This document shows, piece after piece, positions 9,261 through 17,720 of a stretch of DNA of 64,000 nucleotides. Origin of the DNA: Lysinibacter cavernae. Its GTDB lineage: Bacteria; Actinomycetota; Actinomycetes; Actinomycetales; Microbacteriaceae. The notes beneath the pieces were generated by a model, which was not told the origin of the DNA, did no database searches, and worked only from the letters and a program-made list of their open reading frames with translations. Each line of letters opens with the position of its first letter. The first letter of the stretch is position 1. The position numbers and the translations under genes are program-made. Location of the stretch: contig NZ_JAAMOX010000003.1 of assembly GCF_011758565.1 (NCBI RefSeq), positions 186,001-250,000 on the forward strand. The letters are read 5' to 3'.

Positions 9261-9897
9261 CCAGCCCCGTTCTGCGTACGCAACCGCGCTCGGCACAGAC
9301 CTTGAGCGGTTGCGACCGCAGTTGCGCCGCTATTTTGCCGGACCCCAGGTGCCTGGCGAGGTTGGGTATGGCAAGGGCAGATTTGAGTATGCTGGCAGCC
9401 GTTTCTCTTGGCTTTCGTGGCTCACGCGGCCGGTAGTTGGCAAGCACCTGTTCTTATCGCAGAGCGGCACCGACGTGCCGTTTACCGTCTTGAACCGTCC
9501 TGCGAAGGCTCCAGACGGCGGCCCGACGCTTGAGGCGACCCGCGACTTTCAATTCCCAAAAACGACCGACCGCTTTGTTGATGTGGTCTCCGCAGCCGGC
9601 AACCACACGGTGCTCGACCGGCTCGGGCAGAGTCGACGGGTGGAAGCGCTGCTCCTGCTGTCGGTTGATGATCGCGGTGATCTGCGGATGTCATCACTCA
9701 CAACCGCCCTGCGTCTTGGCGCGCTGCGCATCCCACTCCCCCGCTGGCTCGGTGTCCAGGTCGAAGGCTTTGACGGCTGGGACGAAGAAACGGAGCGACA
9801 CACGGTGTATGTCACTGGCACCAACCCGCTCCTCGGCACGCTCATCGAGTATCGGGGCTCATTCACCTATTCGTATGTGGCTGATCCCGAGGCATAA
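9250..9897 (+). CDS. DUF4166 domain protein
   Basis: The protein has about 215 residues. The segment LGTDLERLRPQLRRYFAGP near the N-terminus followed by GKGRFEYAG and later VEALLLLSVDDRGDLRMSS matches the DUF4166 pattern; no biochemical role is known to me. The best start is the TTG at 9250, which overlaps the purK stop codon, implying translational coupling. An ATG at 9199 deep inside purK is less likely. It is co-transcribed with purK and predicted soluble. Confidence 0.65.
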   Translation: MTANQPRSAYATALGTDLERLRPQLRRYFAGPQVPGEVGYGKGRFEYAGSRFSWLSWLTRPVVGKHLFLSQSGTDVPFTVLNRPAKAPDGGPTLEATRDFQFPKTTDRFVDVVSAAGNHTVLDRLGQSRRVEALLLLSVDDRGDLRMSSLTTALRLGALRIPLPRWLGVQVEGFDGWDEETERHTVYVTGTNPLLGTLIEYRGSFTYSYVADPEA

Positions 9898-9914
9898 GCC
9901 ACGGGATCAGCCAC
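9877..9914 (+). terminator. Stem-loop overlapping the DUF4166 stop codon
   Basis: A perfect 13-bp stem (GTGGCTGATCCCG with CGGGATCAGCCAC) closes a 12-nt loop and contains the stop codon at 9895-9897. A second smaller hairpin (CCGGCG with CGCCGG) lies at 9941-9959. The next gene is convergent, so this is probably the transcript end, although no T-run follows. Confidence 0.5.
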
Positions 9915-9967
9915 GATCGTTAGCTACGGCGCTGTTCTTTCCGGCGTTGTTATCGCCGGCCGTGCTA

Positions 9968-11170
9968 TTACCACAGACGCCGCGAGGCAATCTCGGCGCC
10001 GTCTGACAGCGCTTGAAGCTTCGCAAGGGCGATCTGCGGGTGGATGCGCCCGCCAAGGCCGCAGTCCGTTGAGGCAATCACATTTTCGCGGCCAACAACG
10101 CCGGCAAATCGCTCGATACGATCGGCGACGAGCTCAGGATGCTCAACCACGTTCGTGGCGTGGCTCACGATCCCGGGAACGATAAGTTTGCCTGCGGGAA
10201 GTTTCACGTCGCGCCAGACGTTCCACTCGTGCTCGTGCCGGACGTTTGCGGCCTCGAACGAGTAAGCCCCTGCGTTGATCTCAAGCATGAGCCCAATAAT
10301 GTCTTTGAACTCGATGTCGGTGGTGTGCGGCCCATGCCAGCTGCCCCAGCACAGGTGAAAACGGATCTGTTCCTCAGGAATACCGCGCAGCGCGTGGTTG
10401 AGCGCCTCAACCCGGATTCTGGTGAACTTCTGGTAGTCCTCAATCGACGGGGCCGGCTCGATTTGGTCGTAATTCTCGGCGATTGACGGGTCATCGATCT
10501 GCACAACGAGGCCGGCCTGCGTAATCGCGAGGTACTCTTCGCGAAGCGCATCGGCGCACGCCCAGATGTACTCCTCCTCGGAGGCGTAGTACTCGTTGCC
10601 AATGCGAGAAGCGCTTCCCGGCGACAGCGAGGTGATGAAGCCCTCGGTGAAGCCAGAGGCATCCAGCCCGGCCTTCAGATTGCGGACGTCGCTCGCAATG
10701 GCGTCGTGGCCAGTATAGGAGATAGGCCCAACAACCTTTGGGAACGGCTTTGGCGCTTTCCCGATGAAGATGCCTGAGTCTGGGTCGCTGTAGGCATCCT
10801 TGAACTGCTGGCGGTCACGGCGAAACCCAAACCCGGTGAGTTGAACGTTTCCTGGCTGCGACAGTGTGCGTTCCGTCATCCATTTTGCCGACTCGTCAAT
10901 TTCGAGACCCGACAGCCGGGAGAACGAGTATGACCACCAGGCGCCATAGTCAACAGCGCTCGACATGGATTTTCCGTACTCGCCGTCGCCTGGAATGGTG
11001 ACTCCGAGCTCCTTTTGCCTGGCGACAAGGTCAACAACGGCCTCGGTGAGCAGCGTGTCAAAGTTCTCGGTCACGCCCGCCTCTTTTGCCGCGTTGGCGG
11101 CAATCAGCTCTGGGGTTCTGGGAAGGCTGCCTGCGTGGGTAACCTGAATCTTGTCGGCACTGTTCAGCAT
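9968..11170 (-). CDS. MetE C-terminal-like (cobalamin-independent methionine synthase II family) methyltransferase
   Basis: This 400-residue TIM-barrel protein resembles the C-terminal catalytic half of MetE and lacks the N-terminal half. The N-terminal strand THAGSLPRTPEL, the zinc-site regions FHLCWGSWHGPH and ASTDCGLGGR, and the GDGEYGKS motif are all present. The family moves methyl groups onto thiols, but the exact substrate of these short MetE-like proteins is often unknown, so homocysteine is only a guess. The ATG at 11170 is preferred over one at 11185 because the AAAGGAAT ribosome-binding site lies between them. No SAM or B12 riboswitch fits in the 68 bp upstream. Confidence 0.8.
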   Translation of the reverse strand: MLNSADKIQVTHAGSLPRTPELIAANAAKEAGVTENFDTLLTEAVVDLVARQKELGVTIPGDGEYGKSMSSAVDYGAWWSYSFSRLSGLEIDESAKWMTERTLSQPGNVQLTGFGFRRDRQQFKDAYSDPDSGIFIGKAPKPFPKVVGPISYTGHDAIASDVRNLKAGLDASGFTEGFITSLSPGSASRIGNEYYASEEEYIWACADALREEYLAITQAGLVVQIDDPSIAENYDQIEPAPSIEDYQKFTRIRVEALNHALRGIPEEQIRFHLCWGSWHGPHTTDIEFKDIIGLMLEINAGAYSFEAANVRHEHEWNVWRDVKLPAGKLIVPGIVSHATNVVEHPELVADRIERFAGVVGRENVIASTDCGLGGRIHPQIALAKLQALSDGAEIASRRLW

Positions 11171-11238
11171 TGAATTCCTTTGCATGTCGATAGTTGACAG
11201 TAATGTCTATACGCCAGTCTGGCACAGGCGCCCGTGCG

Positions 11239-11943
11239 TCAAGCGGGCAGCGAGGCAATGTTACGAACAGCCTCGCGCCGTGAGAGCGGGCTCAGGACCG
11301 TCGCCCTGGCATCAACAAAGTCGGTAACCCAGCCCGGGTCAACCCTGCTGTACTCCCGGAGGGCCCATCCGATCGCCTTTCGGATGAAGAACTCGGGGTC
11401 ACCGGCATTCTGGTCGATTGCTTCGGTGAGCAGGGCAAGGTCGGTTCGATCTTTGCGCTTGAGCTGACAGATGATCGCCGAGCGGCGCAGCCACATGTTG
11501 TCGCTGCCGATCCACACGCGAACGTTTTCGGTCATCTCAGTTGGGTGGGCATCGAGGAGCGCAGCGTTCCTGGAGGCAACGGCGTCCACGAGGTCCCACC
11601 AGGCACCGCCGGTGATCATCTCGGTCAGCAGCGGCAGCAGCTCAAGTCTGCCGAGTGCAAGCCTCAGACCGGTGAGATCAATCGCCGCGTGCTTTTCTTC
11701 GCGAACACTCGCCTCGCGCCAGAGGGTCGTCGCCGCCTCGATCAGTTGGTCAAGCGACGCCGGCGGATGATCGCGAGCGGCCTGCTTCACGATCGCCCGC
11801 ACCTCAGGCATCCGCACGCCAAGATGCTCGTCCCTCGATTTCAAATAGGCCTTGGCCCCAGCGGCTCGTTCCGGATCTGCGCCCTCAGCGAGTCGCGCAC
11901 GAATCTGCGCAACAAGCGGCGTGGCCTTGGTGAGTGTTGCCAT
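11239..11943 (-). CDS. DNA alkylation repair protein, AlkD family
   Basis: This 234-residue all-alpha HEAT-like protein has AlkD signatures: YLKSRDEHLGVRMPEVR near the N-terminus, the GGAWWDLVDAVAS segment, NMWLRRSAII and FFIRKAIGWALREYSRVDP. AlkD removes bulky or positively charged N3/N7-alkyl purines without base flipping. The gene is 68 bp upstream of the MetE-like gene on the same strand and may share its transcript. The tryptophan-aspartate and arginine positions used for catalysis in the family appear retained. Confidence 0.85.
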   Translation of the reverse strand: MATLTKATPLVAQIRARLAEGADPERAAGAKAYLKSRDEHLGVRMPEVRAIVKQAARDHPPASLDQLIEAATTLWREASVREEKHAAIDLTGLRLALGRLELLPLLTEMITGGAWWDLVDAVASRNAALLDAHPTEMTENVRVWIGSDNMWLRRSAIICQLKRKDRTDLALLTEAIDQNAGDPEFFIRKAIGWALREYSRVDPGWVTDFVDARATVLSPLSRREAVRNIASLPA

Positions 11944-11960
11944 AGCGCTAGCTTAACCGG

Positions 11961-12728
11961 CTAGAGCGACGTGTACCCGCCGTCAATCGTGATCGTTTGG
12001 CCTGTGATGTAGGCGGAGTCTGCAGACGCCAAGAAACCAACGAGGCCGTCGAGATCTCCCGGCTCCCCCATCCGGCCCATCGGTATGCTTGAGGTCCACT
12101 GTTCGGCGAGGTCTGGATTGCTGTCGGTGAACTCGCGCGTCATGTCGGAGAGGAAATAGCCTGGGGCAATCGCGTTCACTCGGATGCCTCTCGTTGCCCA
12201 CTCAACTGCGAGCGACTTCGCGAGGTGAGCGACCGCGGCCTTCGAAGCGCTATAGGAGGCCTGGAACTGCGGCTGGTTGACGATAAAGCCAGACATCGAA
12301 GACACAAAGATTGCGGAACCGTTTCGGTTGGTATCAAGACAACGGCGACCGAACGCTTGCGCAGCAAAAAACGTTCCGCTCAGGTTGACGTCAATGACCT
12401 TCTGCCAGACGGCGGGCTCAACCGTTTCGCTCGCGCCCCAGATCGTGATGCCAGCTGCGGTAACGAGCAGCGTCGGCTGGCCGAGTTCTGCCTCAAGGTC
12501 GGCGAATGCGGCCTCAACCGCATCAGCATCCGTGACGTCTACAACGCGGCCGGCGGCTCGAACGCCGAGGTCGCCAGCGAGACTCTCGGCTGATTCGCTC
12601 ACGGTCGGCAAGAGGTCGAGCAGCCCAACATCGACGCCCCTCCGAGCGAGGGCAGAAGCGATCGAATAGCCAAGACCACGGGCGCCTCCTGTCACAACGG
12701 CAACGTGCCCGGCAAGATCCTTGGTCAT
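11961..12728 (-). CDS. SDR-family oxidoreductase (module A)
   Basis: This is a 255-residue classical short-chain dehydrogenase. The cofactor motif TGGARGLG sits near residues 14-21 and an aspartate-containing LLDLL after the second strand suggests NAD(H). The catalytic Ser is in SSMSGF and YSASK is the Tyr/Lys pair. The C-terminal TGQTITIDGGYTSL is typical of FabG-like polyol dehydrogenases. It is the last gene of a minus-strand operon with a second SDR and a class II aldolase, so it probably oxidises a sugar alcohol or reduces a ketose in that pathway (inference). Confidence 0.85.
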   Translation of the reverse strand: MTKDLAGHVAVVTGGARGLGYSIASALARRGVDVGLLDLLPTVSESAESLAGDLGVRAAGRVVDVTDADAVEAAFADLEAELGQPTLLVTAAGITIWGASETVEPAVWQKVIDVNLSGTFFAAQAFGRRCLDTNRNGSAIFVSSMSGFIVNQPQFQASYSASKAAVAHLAKSLAVEWATRGIRVNAIAPGYFLSDMTREFTDSNPDLAEQWTSSIPMGRMGEPGDLDGLVGFLASADSAYITGQTITIDGGYTSL

Positions 12729-12766
12729 GATGACTCCTTACGTGTTGAGATGGTGGTTGGGAACTA

Positions 12767-13534
12767 CTAAATTGCCTGGCCGCTTGGCAAGATAACAAGA
12801 TCGCGAATCGTCACGTGACGCGGTCGGCTCAGCATAAACAGGACGGCTTCGGCAACATCCGTCGATAGAATGCCGCCCGCCTCGGCAACGCGGTCGCTTA
12901 CGAGTTGTTCAACCCCGTCGCCGCCCTCAGCGAACCCCCAGAGCTCGTTCAGCACAACTCCGGGAGCGACCGCCCCAACCCTGATATTCGTGCCGGCCAG
13001 CTGTTGCCGCACCGCCGAAACATACGAGTGCACGGCATGTTTGGTGGCCGTATAGATGGGCTCCCAGCTAATGGTCTGGTGCCCGGAAACCGAGCTTGTG
13101 ACGAGGATATCGCCGCCACCCACCCGCAGTAAGGGCAACGAGGCGCTCACGAGGGCCATGACGCCGAAGACGTTAGCCGCAACGATCTCGTGCAGGCGAT
13201 CCTCTGGCACCTCGTCTACCTGGCCATCTGCGTAGAGTCCGGCGTTTGGCAGCACCATATCAAGACGGCCGAATGCTGCGAGTGCCGCGTCAACCGCCTG
13301 CTGCGCGGCGCCAACCGCCCCAACATCAAGTGAGAGCGGCACGACCGCGTCGCCAAGCTCGTCCGCGAGCGCTTGTAGCCTGAGTTGCGATCGGCCAACA
13401 AGCAACACTCTGGCCCCGTTTGCGACCAGCATGCGCGAATACTCACGTCCGAGGCCTGAACTTGCTCCAGTGACGATGGCGACGGAACCGTGAAAGATTG
13501 GGGCGTTTTTGTCCGACGAACTTGGCGTGGTCAT
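12767..13534 (-). CDS. SDR-family oxidoreductase (module A, second copy type)
   Basis: This 255-residue short-chain dehydrogenase is distinct from its neighbour. It has TGASSGLG as nucleotide motif, an Arg after strand two (LLVGRSQLRL) suggesting NADP(H), Ser in VTSSVSG and the YTATK catalytic pair. The C-terminus RPRHVTIRDLVILPSGQ is the form seen in the YdfG/serine-dehydrogenase-like subgroup. It lies between the class II aldolase gene (27 bp upstream) and the other SDR (38 bp downstream). The substrate is unknown; a hydroxy-acid or sugar-derived alcohol is plausible. Confidence 0.82.
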   Translation of the reverse strand: MTTPSSSDKNAPIFHGSVAIVTGASSGLGREYSRMLVANGARVLLVGRSQLRLQALADELGDAVVPLSLDVGAVGAAQQAVDAALAAFGRLDMVLPNAGLYADGQVDEVPEDRLHEIVAANVFGVMALVSASLPLLRVGGGDILVTSSVSGHQTISWEPIYTATKHAVHSYVSAVRQQLAGTNIRVGAVAPGVVLNELWGFAEGGDGVEQLVSDRVAEAGGILSTDVAEAVLFMLSRPRHVTIRDLVILPSGQAI

Positions 13535-13561
13535 GCGGTTCTCCTCTGAGCGATGATGGCG

Positions 13562-14365
13562 TTAGGCGAGTGAACCACCGAGAGCAACCCTTCGGTAGTG
13601 CTCGTCAGGTCTACTGTCGATGCGGGCTGCCTGTTCGGCGGATAAGAAGGTTGGGCCTCCGGCGGCGAGCGACCCGAGGATCACTCTGGCAACTTTGATG
13701 GCCATGTCGGTGATCTGCAGCACCTCTTCTGGGCTGGCCCCGAGGGCAAACATCCCGTGGTTCTGGAGATAAATCACTTTGGGCGCGCGACCCGTCCGCT
13801 CAACGTGCTCCGCGAGTTCAGCGCGCACGACCGCGGCAAGTGGGAGCCCAGGATCCACGTAGGGAATCAACAGGGGGTTAGTGCCAAGCACCACGATTTG
13901 GTCGGGGAAGAGCGATCCGGCAACAAGGAGCGACGCATTCGCCGAACAGAGCAGCGAGTTGACGGCAACGGGATGCGTGTGGCCAACCGCCTCGATACCG
14001 TCGAGTTCGAGGCACACCGCGTGGAGGAGCGCCTCAACCGACGGGCGCTTCAGTCCCCACCGCCTTGCCGCTTTGAACGCTTCGGTGACGGAAACATCCG
14101 TTGCCGTTGCGGCGCCGGCATCGCTCGGATCAAACTGTGCGATCAGCTGCAGTATTGGGGCAAGACTGAGTTCTACAAAGTCATCATTTCCGGCAGCGGC
14201 CATCTCAATGCCAGAGGCCTTCACCAGCATGCCACCCGCAATGCGAACCGAGGTGTTCCCCTCGGCCAGAATGACGGCGTCACGGTTGGGCTTGGCAAGG
14301 GCGTGCGAGAGCCCGCGCACTGCGATCAACGCTTCGCCGCGATCAGCATCGCTCAGATCAGTCAT
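13562..14365 (-). CDS. Class II aldolase/adducin family protein
   Basis: This 267-residue zinc aldolase has the AraD/FucA fold. Visible motifs are ILAEGNTSVR (phosphate-loop region), GHTHP with two zinc-ligand histidines, and LQNHG with the third. The family performs reversible aldol cleavage of phospho-ketoses or epimerisation of ribulose-5-phosphate. It is the first gene of the three-gene minus-strand operon 14365-11961. The operon starts just after one copy of the 70-bp dispersed palindrome and a separate 17-bp dyad (14393-14409). Confidence 0.85.
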   Translation of the reverse strand: MTDLSDADRGEALIAVRGLSHALAKPNRDAVILAEGNTSVRIAGGMLVKASGIEMAAAGNDDFVELSLAPILQLIAQFDPSDAGAATATDVSVTEAFKAARRWGLKRPSVEALLHAVCLELDGIEAVGHTHPVAVNSLLCSANASLLVAGSLFPDQIVVLGTNPLLIPYVDPGLPLAAVVRAELAEHVERTGRAPKVIYLQNHGMFALGASPEEVLQITDMAIKVARVILGSLAAGGPTFLSAEQAARIDSRPDEHYRRVALGGSLA

Positions 14366-14392
14366 TCAGACACCTCATCGTGTTAGTTATTG

Positions 14393-14409
14393 TGAAGATA
14401 TCATCTTCA
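14393..14409. promoter_or_regulatory. Dyad upstream of class II aldolase operon
   Basis: TGAAGAT-ATC-ATCTTCA is a perfect 7+3+7 inverted repeat 27 bp upstream of the aldolase start codon. It is a plausible operator. It differs from both LacI-type operator families found elsewhere in the region, so a third regulator may act here. Confidence 0.45.
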
Positions 14410-14442
14410 AACATCGAGCACTACCCCCGATGTTCGCCCTTC

Positions 14443-14512
14443 CTCGTGGGGTGCACATTGGCTCGTGGGGTGCAATAATTCGCGCCCCACGCGGGAGAAT
14501 GCGCCCCACGAG
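14443..14512. repeat. 70-bp four-unit palindromic element, copy R1
   Basis: CTCGTGGGGTGC occurs at 14443-14454 and 14462-14473. Inverted versions lie at 14482-14493 (GCGCCCCACGCG) and 14501-14512 (GCGCCCCACGAG). Unit starts are spaced 19, 20 and 19 bp apart, exactly as in the copies at 42594 and 54315. The element lies between the Gfo/Idh/MocA stop codon and the class II aldolase start, about 78 bp from the latter. Confidence 0.85.
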
Positions 14513-14513
14513 C

Positions 14514-15674
14514 TCAGACAGCGGTCCTGTTGCCGGACTGGTGTGATGCCGCCGCCGCCGCGTAGAGGCGGTGGGTGAACGCGGCCTCTTCTGGGCGGAC
14601 GCAGCCAAACCCATCCCCAAGCTGGCCAGCCCGTTCGGCGAGAAACGCCGCCCACATCTGCAGAATTGAGTCAGAAAAACCCGACTCGAAGTTGGGTCCG
14701 GTCACGGTCGGCCACACCGACTGGCTTCCGGCATCCAGCTGCTGCCACGACTGCTCTCGGCCACCACCGGGAACATCGATGACGGAGAACACCTCAACAC
14801 ACTTTGGATTCTTCGTCGAAAAACGCACGCCACCGTCCATACCGATGGCCTCGAATACCCAGGTGTTCTTCTCGCCAGGATCGATGCGCTTCGTCTCGGT
14901 CGTAAGCGGAAACGTATACCCATCGTGAAGGACCTCGCTGTGCAGCACGGCGTTATCCCACGTGTCGCACGGAACCGGCACCCCGTCTGGCCCCTGACGC
15001 TCCGGCACGATGTTTTGCAGAACCGCGTAGACGGCCTCAGGAACCCAGCCAAGGCGCAACGGAACGTGCCACGCGTGGAGGCCAAGGTCGTTCATCACCC
15101 CGGCATCCCCGCAAAAAGCTCGCTGGCGTTTCCAGTTAATGGGCTTATTCACATCAAGGTCGCTTGAATGCAAGAAGCTGTTTTTTGCTTCCACGATGCG
15201 CCCGAGCGCCCCTGATTGCACGTAACGAAGAGCCATCTGCGCGCCGGGGAAAAACGGCATCTCACTTGAGCACCGCACAAAGCTCTCCGGGTGCGCGTTG
15301 GTCGCCGCAACAATCGCGTCAGCCGCCGCCCTGTCGATACCAAACGGCTTCTCGGCCAGCAGACTCTTGCCTGCGTTGATGACATCCGTGTAGATCTGCT
15401 CGTGCAGATCGTGCCTCACCGCCACATACACAACGTCAACCGTCGGATCACTGAGCAGGTCGTGATAATCGGTCACGAGCGTCGTCACGGTTGGGACACT
15501 GCGAAACCACTCGAGTGCGGCCGGATTCACATCACAGACCGCGGTCAGTCGGGGGCTCACCGGGTGATCGATGAGCGCTGGCCACCGTTGGAGAGCGGCA
15601 GCGAGTTCCCGACCCATCAGGCCACCGCCAATGATCGCGACGTTCACCACGTGCGGATCGCTCACGGCGCTCAT
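14514..15674 (-). CDS. Gfo/Idh/MocA-family oxidoreductase
   Basis: This 386-residue NAD(P)-dependent sugar dehydrogenase has the N-terminal Rossmann motif AIIGGGLMGRE and the family signature LLAEKPFG at about residues 108-115. The long C-terminal beta-sheet domain is present. The family oxidises sugars, inositols or their phosphates at a ring hydroxyl. The gene overlaps the upstream class I aldolase gene by 4 bp (ATGA), so both are translated together. The C-terminus (about 40 residues) ends in a short Ala-rich tail. The substrate is not predictable from sequence. Confidence 0.85.
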   Translation of the reverse strand: MSAVSDPHVVNVAIIGGGLMGRELAAALQRWPALIDHPVSPRLTAVCDVNPAALEWFRSVPTVTTLVTDYHDLLSDPTVDVVYVAVRHDLHEQIYTDVINAGKSLLAEKPFGIDRAAADAIVAATNAHPESFVRCSSEMPFFPGAQMALRYVQSGALGRIVEAKNSFLHSSDLDVNKPINWKRQRAFCGDAGVMNDLGLHAWHVPLRLGWVPEAVYAVLQNIVPERQGPDGVPVPCDTWDNAVLHSEVLHDGYTFPLTTETKRIDPGEKNTWVFEAIGMDGGVRFSTKNPKCVEVFSVIDVPGGGREQSWQQLDAGSQSVWPTVTGPNFESGFSDSILQMWAAFLAERAGQLGDGFGCVRPEEAAFTHRLYAAAAASHQSGNRTAV

Positions 15675-16510
15675 GCCGCACCCCCCACCAGCTGAAGAGC
15701 CTCATCCACGCTTGCCCCGCTGTGGAGCACTGCCATGAGCGCCGCCGTAATACCAGCAGGGTTGGGATGCTGCACGACGTTGCGGCCATACACAATTCCG
15801 CTCGCCCCCTGCTCAAGCACAGCGACCGTGCGCTCGAGGAGCGTTCGATCATCCACCCTGCCTCCCCCTCGAACGAGCACGGGGATGTCGCCGGCAACTT
15901 CTACCACGCGGTGATAGTCGGCAACGTTGTCGGTTGGGTCAGCTTTAATAAGGTCTGCCCCAAGCTCGCGGGCCTGGCGCACGAGCGCCACGATCTTGTC
16001 GGTGTCGCCGTCAACCATATAACCGCCAGCGGTTGAATTGTCTTGCATAACCAACGGCTCAATCATGAGCGGCATGTTGTACTTCGTGGCTTCGGCCCTG
16101 AGCGCCATGATCGATTGAATGCATGCCTCCCGAATCTCCGGTCGCCCAGGCAACTGCATGAGGTTCACGCACACGGCAACGGCATCGAGCCGGACGGCCT
16201 CTTCGATGGCGTGTGGGAAATGATGGCTAAAAATATGGGTGTCAAGCGGATTTCCGTAGACGTTGGCGACATCGGTTCGAAGCACAAGGGAGGGCTTGGC
16301 CTTGCCAGGTTTGGATTGCAGCAGTCTTGCTTGGCCGAGCGTGAGTTGAATTGCATCGGGGTTGGCCTTGACGAGGGTGTTGACAACGTCATCCATGTTC
16401 TCGATGCCGGTGATGAAGCTTGGTTCACCAAAGAAGCCGTGGTCAACGGCAACGTCGAGTGCCCGCCCTGACTCGGGGTTAAACAGTCGATTAAGCCTAA
16501 AAAGCGTCAT
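15671..16510 (-). CDS. DhnA/LsrF-type class I aldolase
   Basis: This 279-residue TIM-barrel protein belongs to the DhnA/DeoC/LacD/LsrF superfamily. Features are ALDVAVDHGFFGEP near the N-terminus, an internal MIEPLVMQDN, and LIKADPTDN, whose lysine is in the Schiff-base position. PVLVRGGGR and SGIVYGRNVVQHPNP form the phosphate-binding end. It probably cleaves a phosphorylated ketose or thiolyses a related compound. It is the first gene of the minus-strand pair with the Gfo/Idh/MocA enzyme and is divergent from the PfkB kinase operon, sharing the operator region at 16511-16669. Confidence 0.82.
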   Translation of the reverse strand: MTLFRLNRLFNPESGRALDVAVDHGFFGEPSFITGIENMDDVVNTLVKANPDAIQLTLGQARLLQSKPGKAKPSLVLRTDVANVYGNPLDTHIFSHHFPHAIEEAVRLDAVAVCVNLMQLPGRPEIREACIQSIMALRAEATKYNMPLMIEPLVMQDNSTAGGYMVDGDTDKIVALVRQARELGADLIKADPTDNVADYHRVVEVAGDIPVLVRGGGRVDDRTLLERTVAVLEQGASGIVYGRNVVQHPNPAGITAALMAVLHSGASVDEALQLVGGAA

Positions 16511-16604
16511 TGGTTTGGCTCTTTCAGTTGCGGTTCGTGTGGGGTAGCGCGCTGAACAGGTGGGTTCCCTCGCGCCCGGTTATGTGCCAGAATAACCACA
16601 GTCA

Positions 16605-16616
16605 GACAACGTTGTC
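16605..16616. promoter_or_regulatory. LacI-type operator, family A (site A1)
   Basis: GACAACGTTGTC is a perfect 12-bp palindrome with the central CG typical of LacI-family operators. It lies in the 159-bp region between the divergent aldolase/Gfo-Idh pair and the PfkB-PMI-DUF4432-LacI operon. A near-identical site (A2) occurs at 28247-28264 near the ABC transporter. The likely ligand protein is the LacI regulator at 19805-20827, which is encoded in the operon this site precedes. Confidence 0.7.
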
Positions 16617-16669
16617 CAGTACCTATTCATTGGGCTTGGCGACGCCACAGCAAGCCCAATGGAGGACGA

Positions 16670-17707
16670 GTGAAGCCAATAATCGTAGTGGCCGGCCATG
16701 TCTGCGTTGATCTCACACCACGCTTCAGCGATACGCCAGACCTCAGTCCAGGCAACCTCACCGGCGTCGGCCCACTCACCATCACCGTCGGCGGCTGCGT
16801 CGCAAATACCGGCGGCGACCTCGTTGACCTTGGCGCCCCCGTCCGACTCGTCGCAACCGTCGGAAGCGATGAACTTGGCTCAATCGCAACGCGCGCGCTC
16901 GAGCGGAGAGGCGCCGTCCGCGCGGACCTCCAACGCACCGACCAGTTTGCGACGTCGTACAGCGTGATCGCAGAGGGACCGCACGCAGACAGAGCCATCT
17001 GGCACTACCCAGGCGCAAACGAAGCATTCGACGGCGCGCTCGTCGATCTCGATGGCGCCAATCTGCTGCACTTTGGCTATCCCCCGCTCATGCCAGGCGT
17101 GAGCCGCGATGACGGCAAACCGCTTGCAACGCTGTTCACGAGGGCCTCACGTCTCGGCCTCACAACCTCTCTCGACATGGCGGTAGTTGATCCGGTCGCC
17201 AAATGGGGGGCACGAGACTGGCCAGCTTTCCTCGCTACCGTGCTACCAACCGTGGGAATCTTCAGCCCAAGCTATGACGATCTTGCTTCTGCACTCGGCC
17301 CATCCAAGCTCGCCCCCGAGCGCGATCTCACCTCCGAGGTCGAAGTCCTCGCCGAGCGAATGATGACGCTGGGCGCGGCGGTCGTCATGATTTCCGCGGG
17401 CTCGCACGGCATGTTTCTCCGCGTGGCCGACGCCAAACGCCTCGAACGAGCCGGTGCCGCGCTTGCGCCGCTGGCAGCTGAGTGGGCCGATTTCACCGGG
17501 TGGCAGCATCCGCTCCCGCTTCCAAACAAAGCAACCACCAACGGTGCAGGTGACGCCGCCACCGCTGGACTCCTCCATGCCATTTGGGAGGGCCTGTCGC
17601 CGGGACCCGCCCTGAGTCGCGCTGCGCTCACCGCAGCGGTTGTCATCACGGGAAAACTGCCAACCACGCAGAACCTGGCCGCACTCGCGGGAAACCAATC
17701 AGAATAA
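16670..17707 (+). CDS. PfkB-family carbohydrate kinase
   Basis: This 345-residue ribokinase-fold kinase has an N-terminal strand VVAGHVCVDLTPRF, the substrate-side GGCVANTGGDLVDLGAPV and the C-terminal signature TTNGAGDAATAGLLHA with the catalytic aspartate (DTxGAGD in most members; the first Asp is Thr here). It phosphorylates a sugar, sugar phosphate or nucleoside. It is the first gene of a plus-strand operon with the isomerase, DUF4432 protein and LacI. A substrate linked to the divergent class I aldolase is likely (inference). Confidence 0.87.
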   Translation: MKPIIVVAGHVCVDLTPRFSDTPDLSPGNLTGVGPLTITVGGCVANTGGDLVDLGAPVRLVATVGSDELGSIATRALERRGAVRADLQRTDQFATSYSVIAEGPHADRAIWHYPGANEAFDGALVDLDGANLLHFGYPPLMPGVSRDDGKPLATLFTRASRLGLTTSLDMAVVDPVAKWGARDWPAFLATVLPTVGIFSPSYDDLASALGPSKLAPERDLTSEVEVLAERMMTLGAAVVMISAGSHGMFLRVADAKRLERAGAALAPLAAEWADFTGWQHPLPLPNKATTNGAGDAATAGLLHAIWEGLSPGPALSRAALTAAVVITGKLPTTQNLAALAGNQSE

Positions 17708-17720
17708 GGAGCATCATCGA

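Noticed and set aside
11171-11238. SAM or cobalamin riboswitch upstream of the MetE-like gene
   Set aside because: Only 68 bp separate it from the AlkD gene and no conserved riboswitch core is seen.
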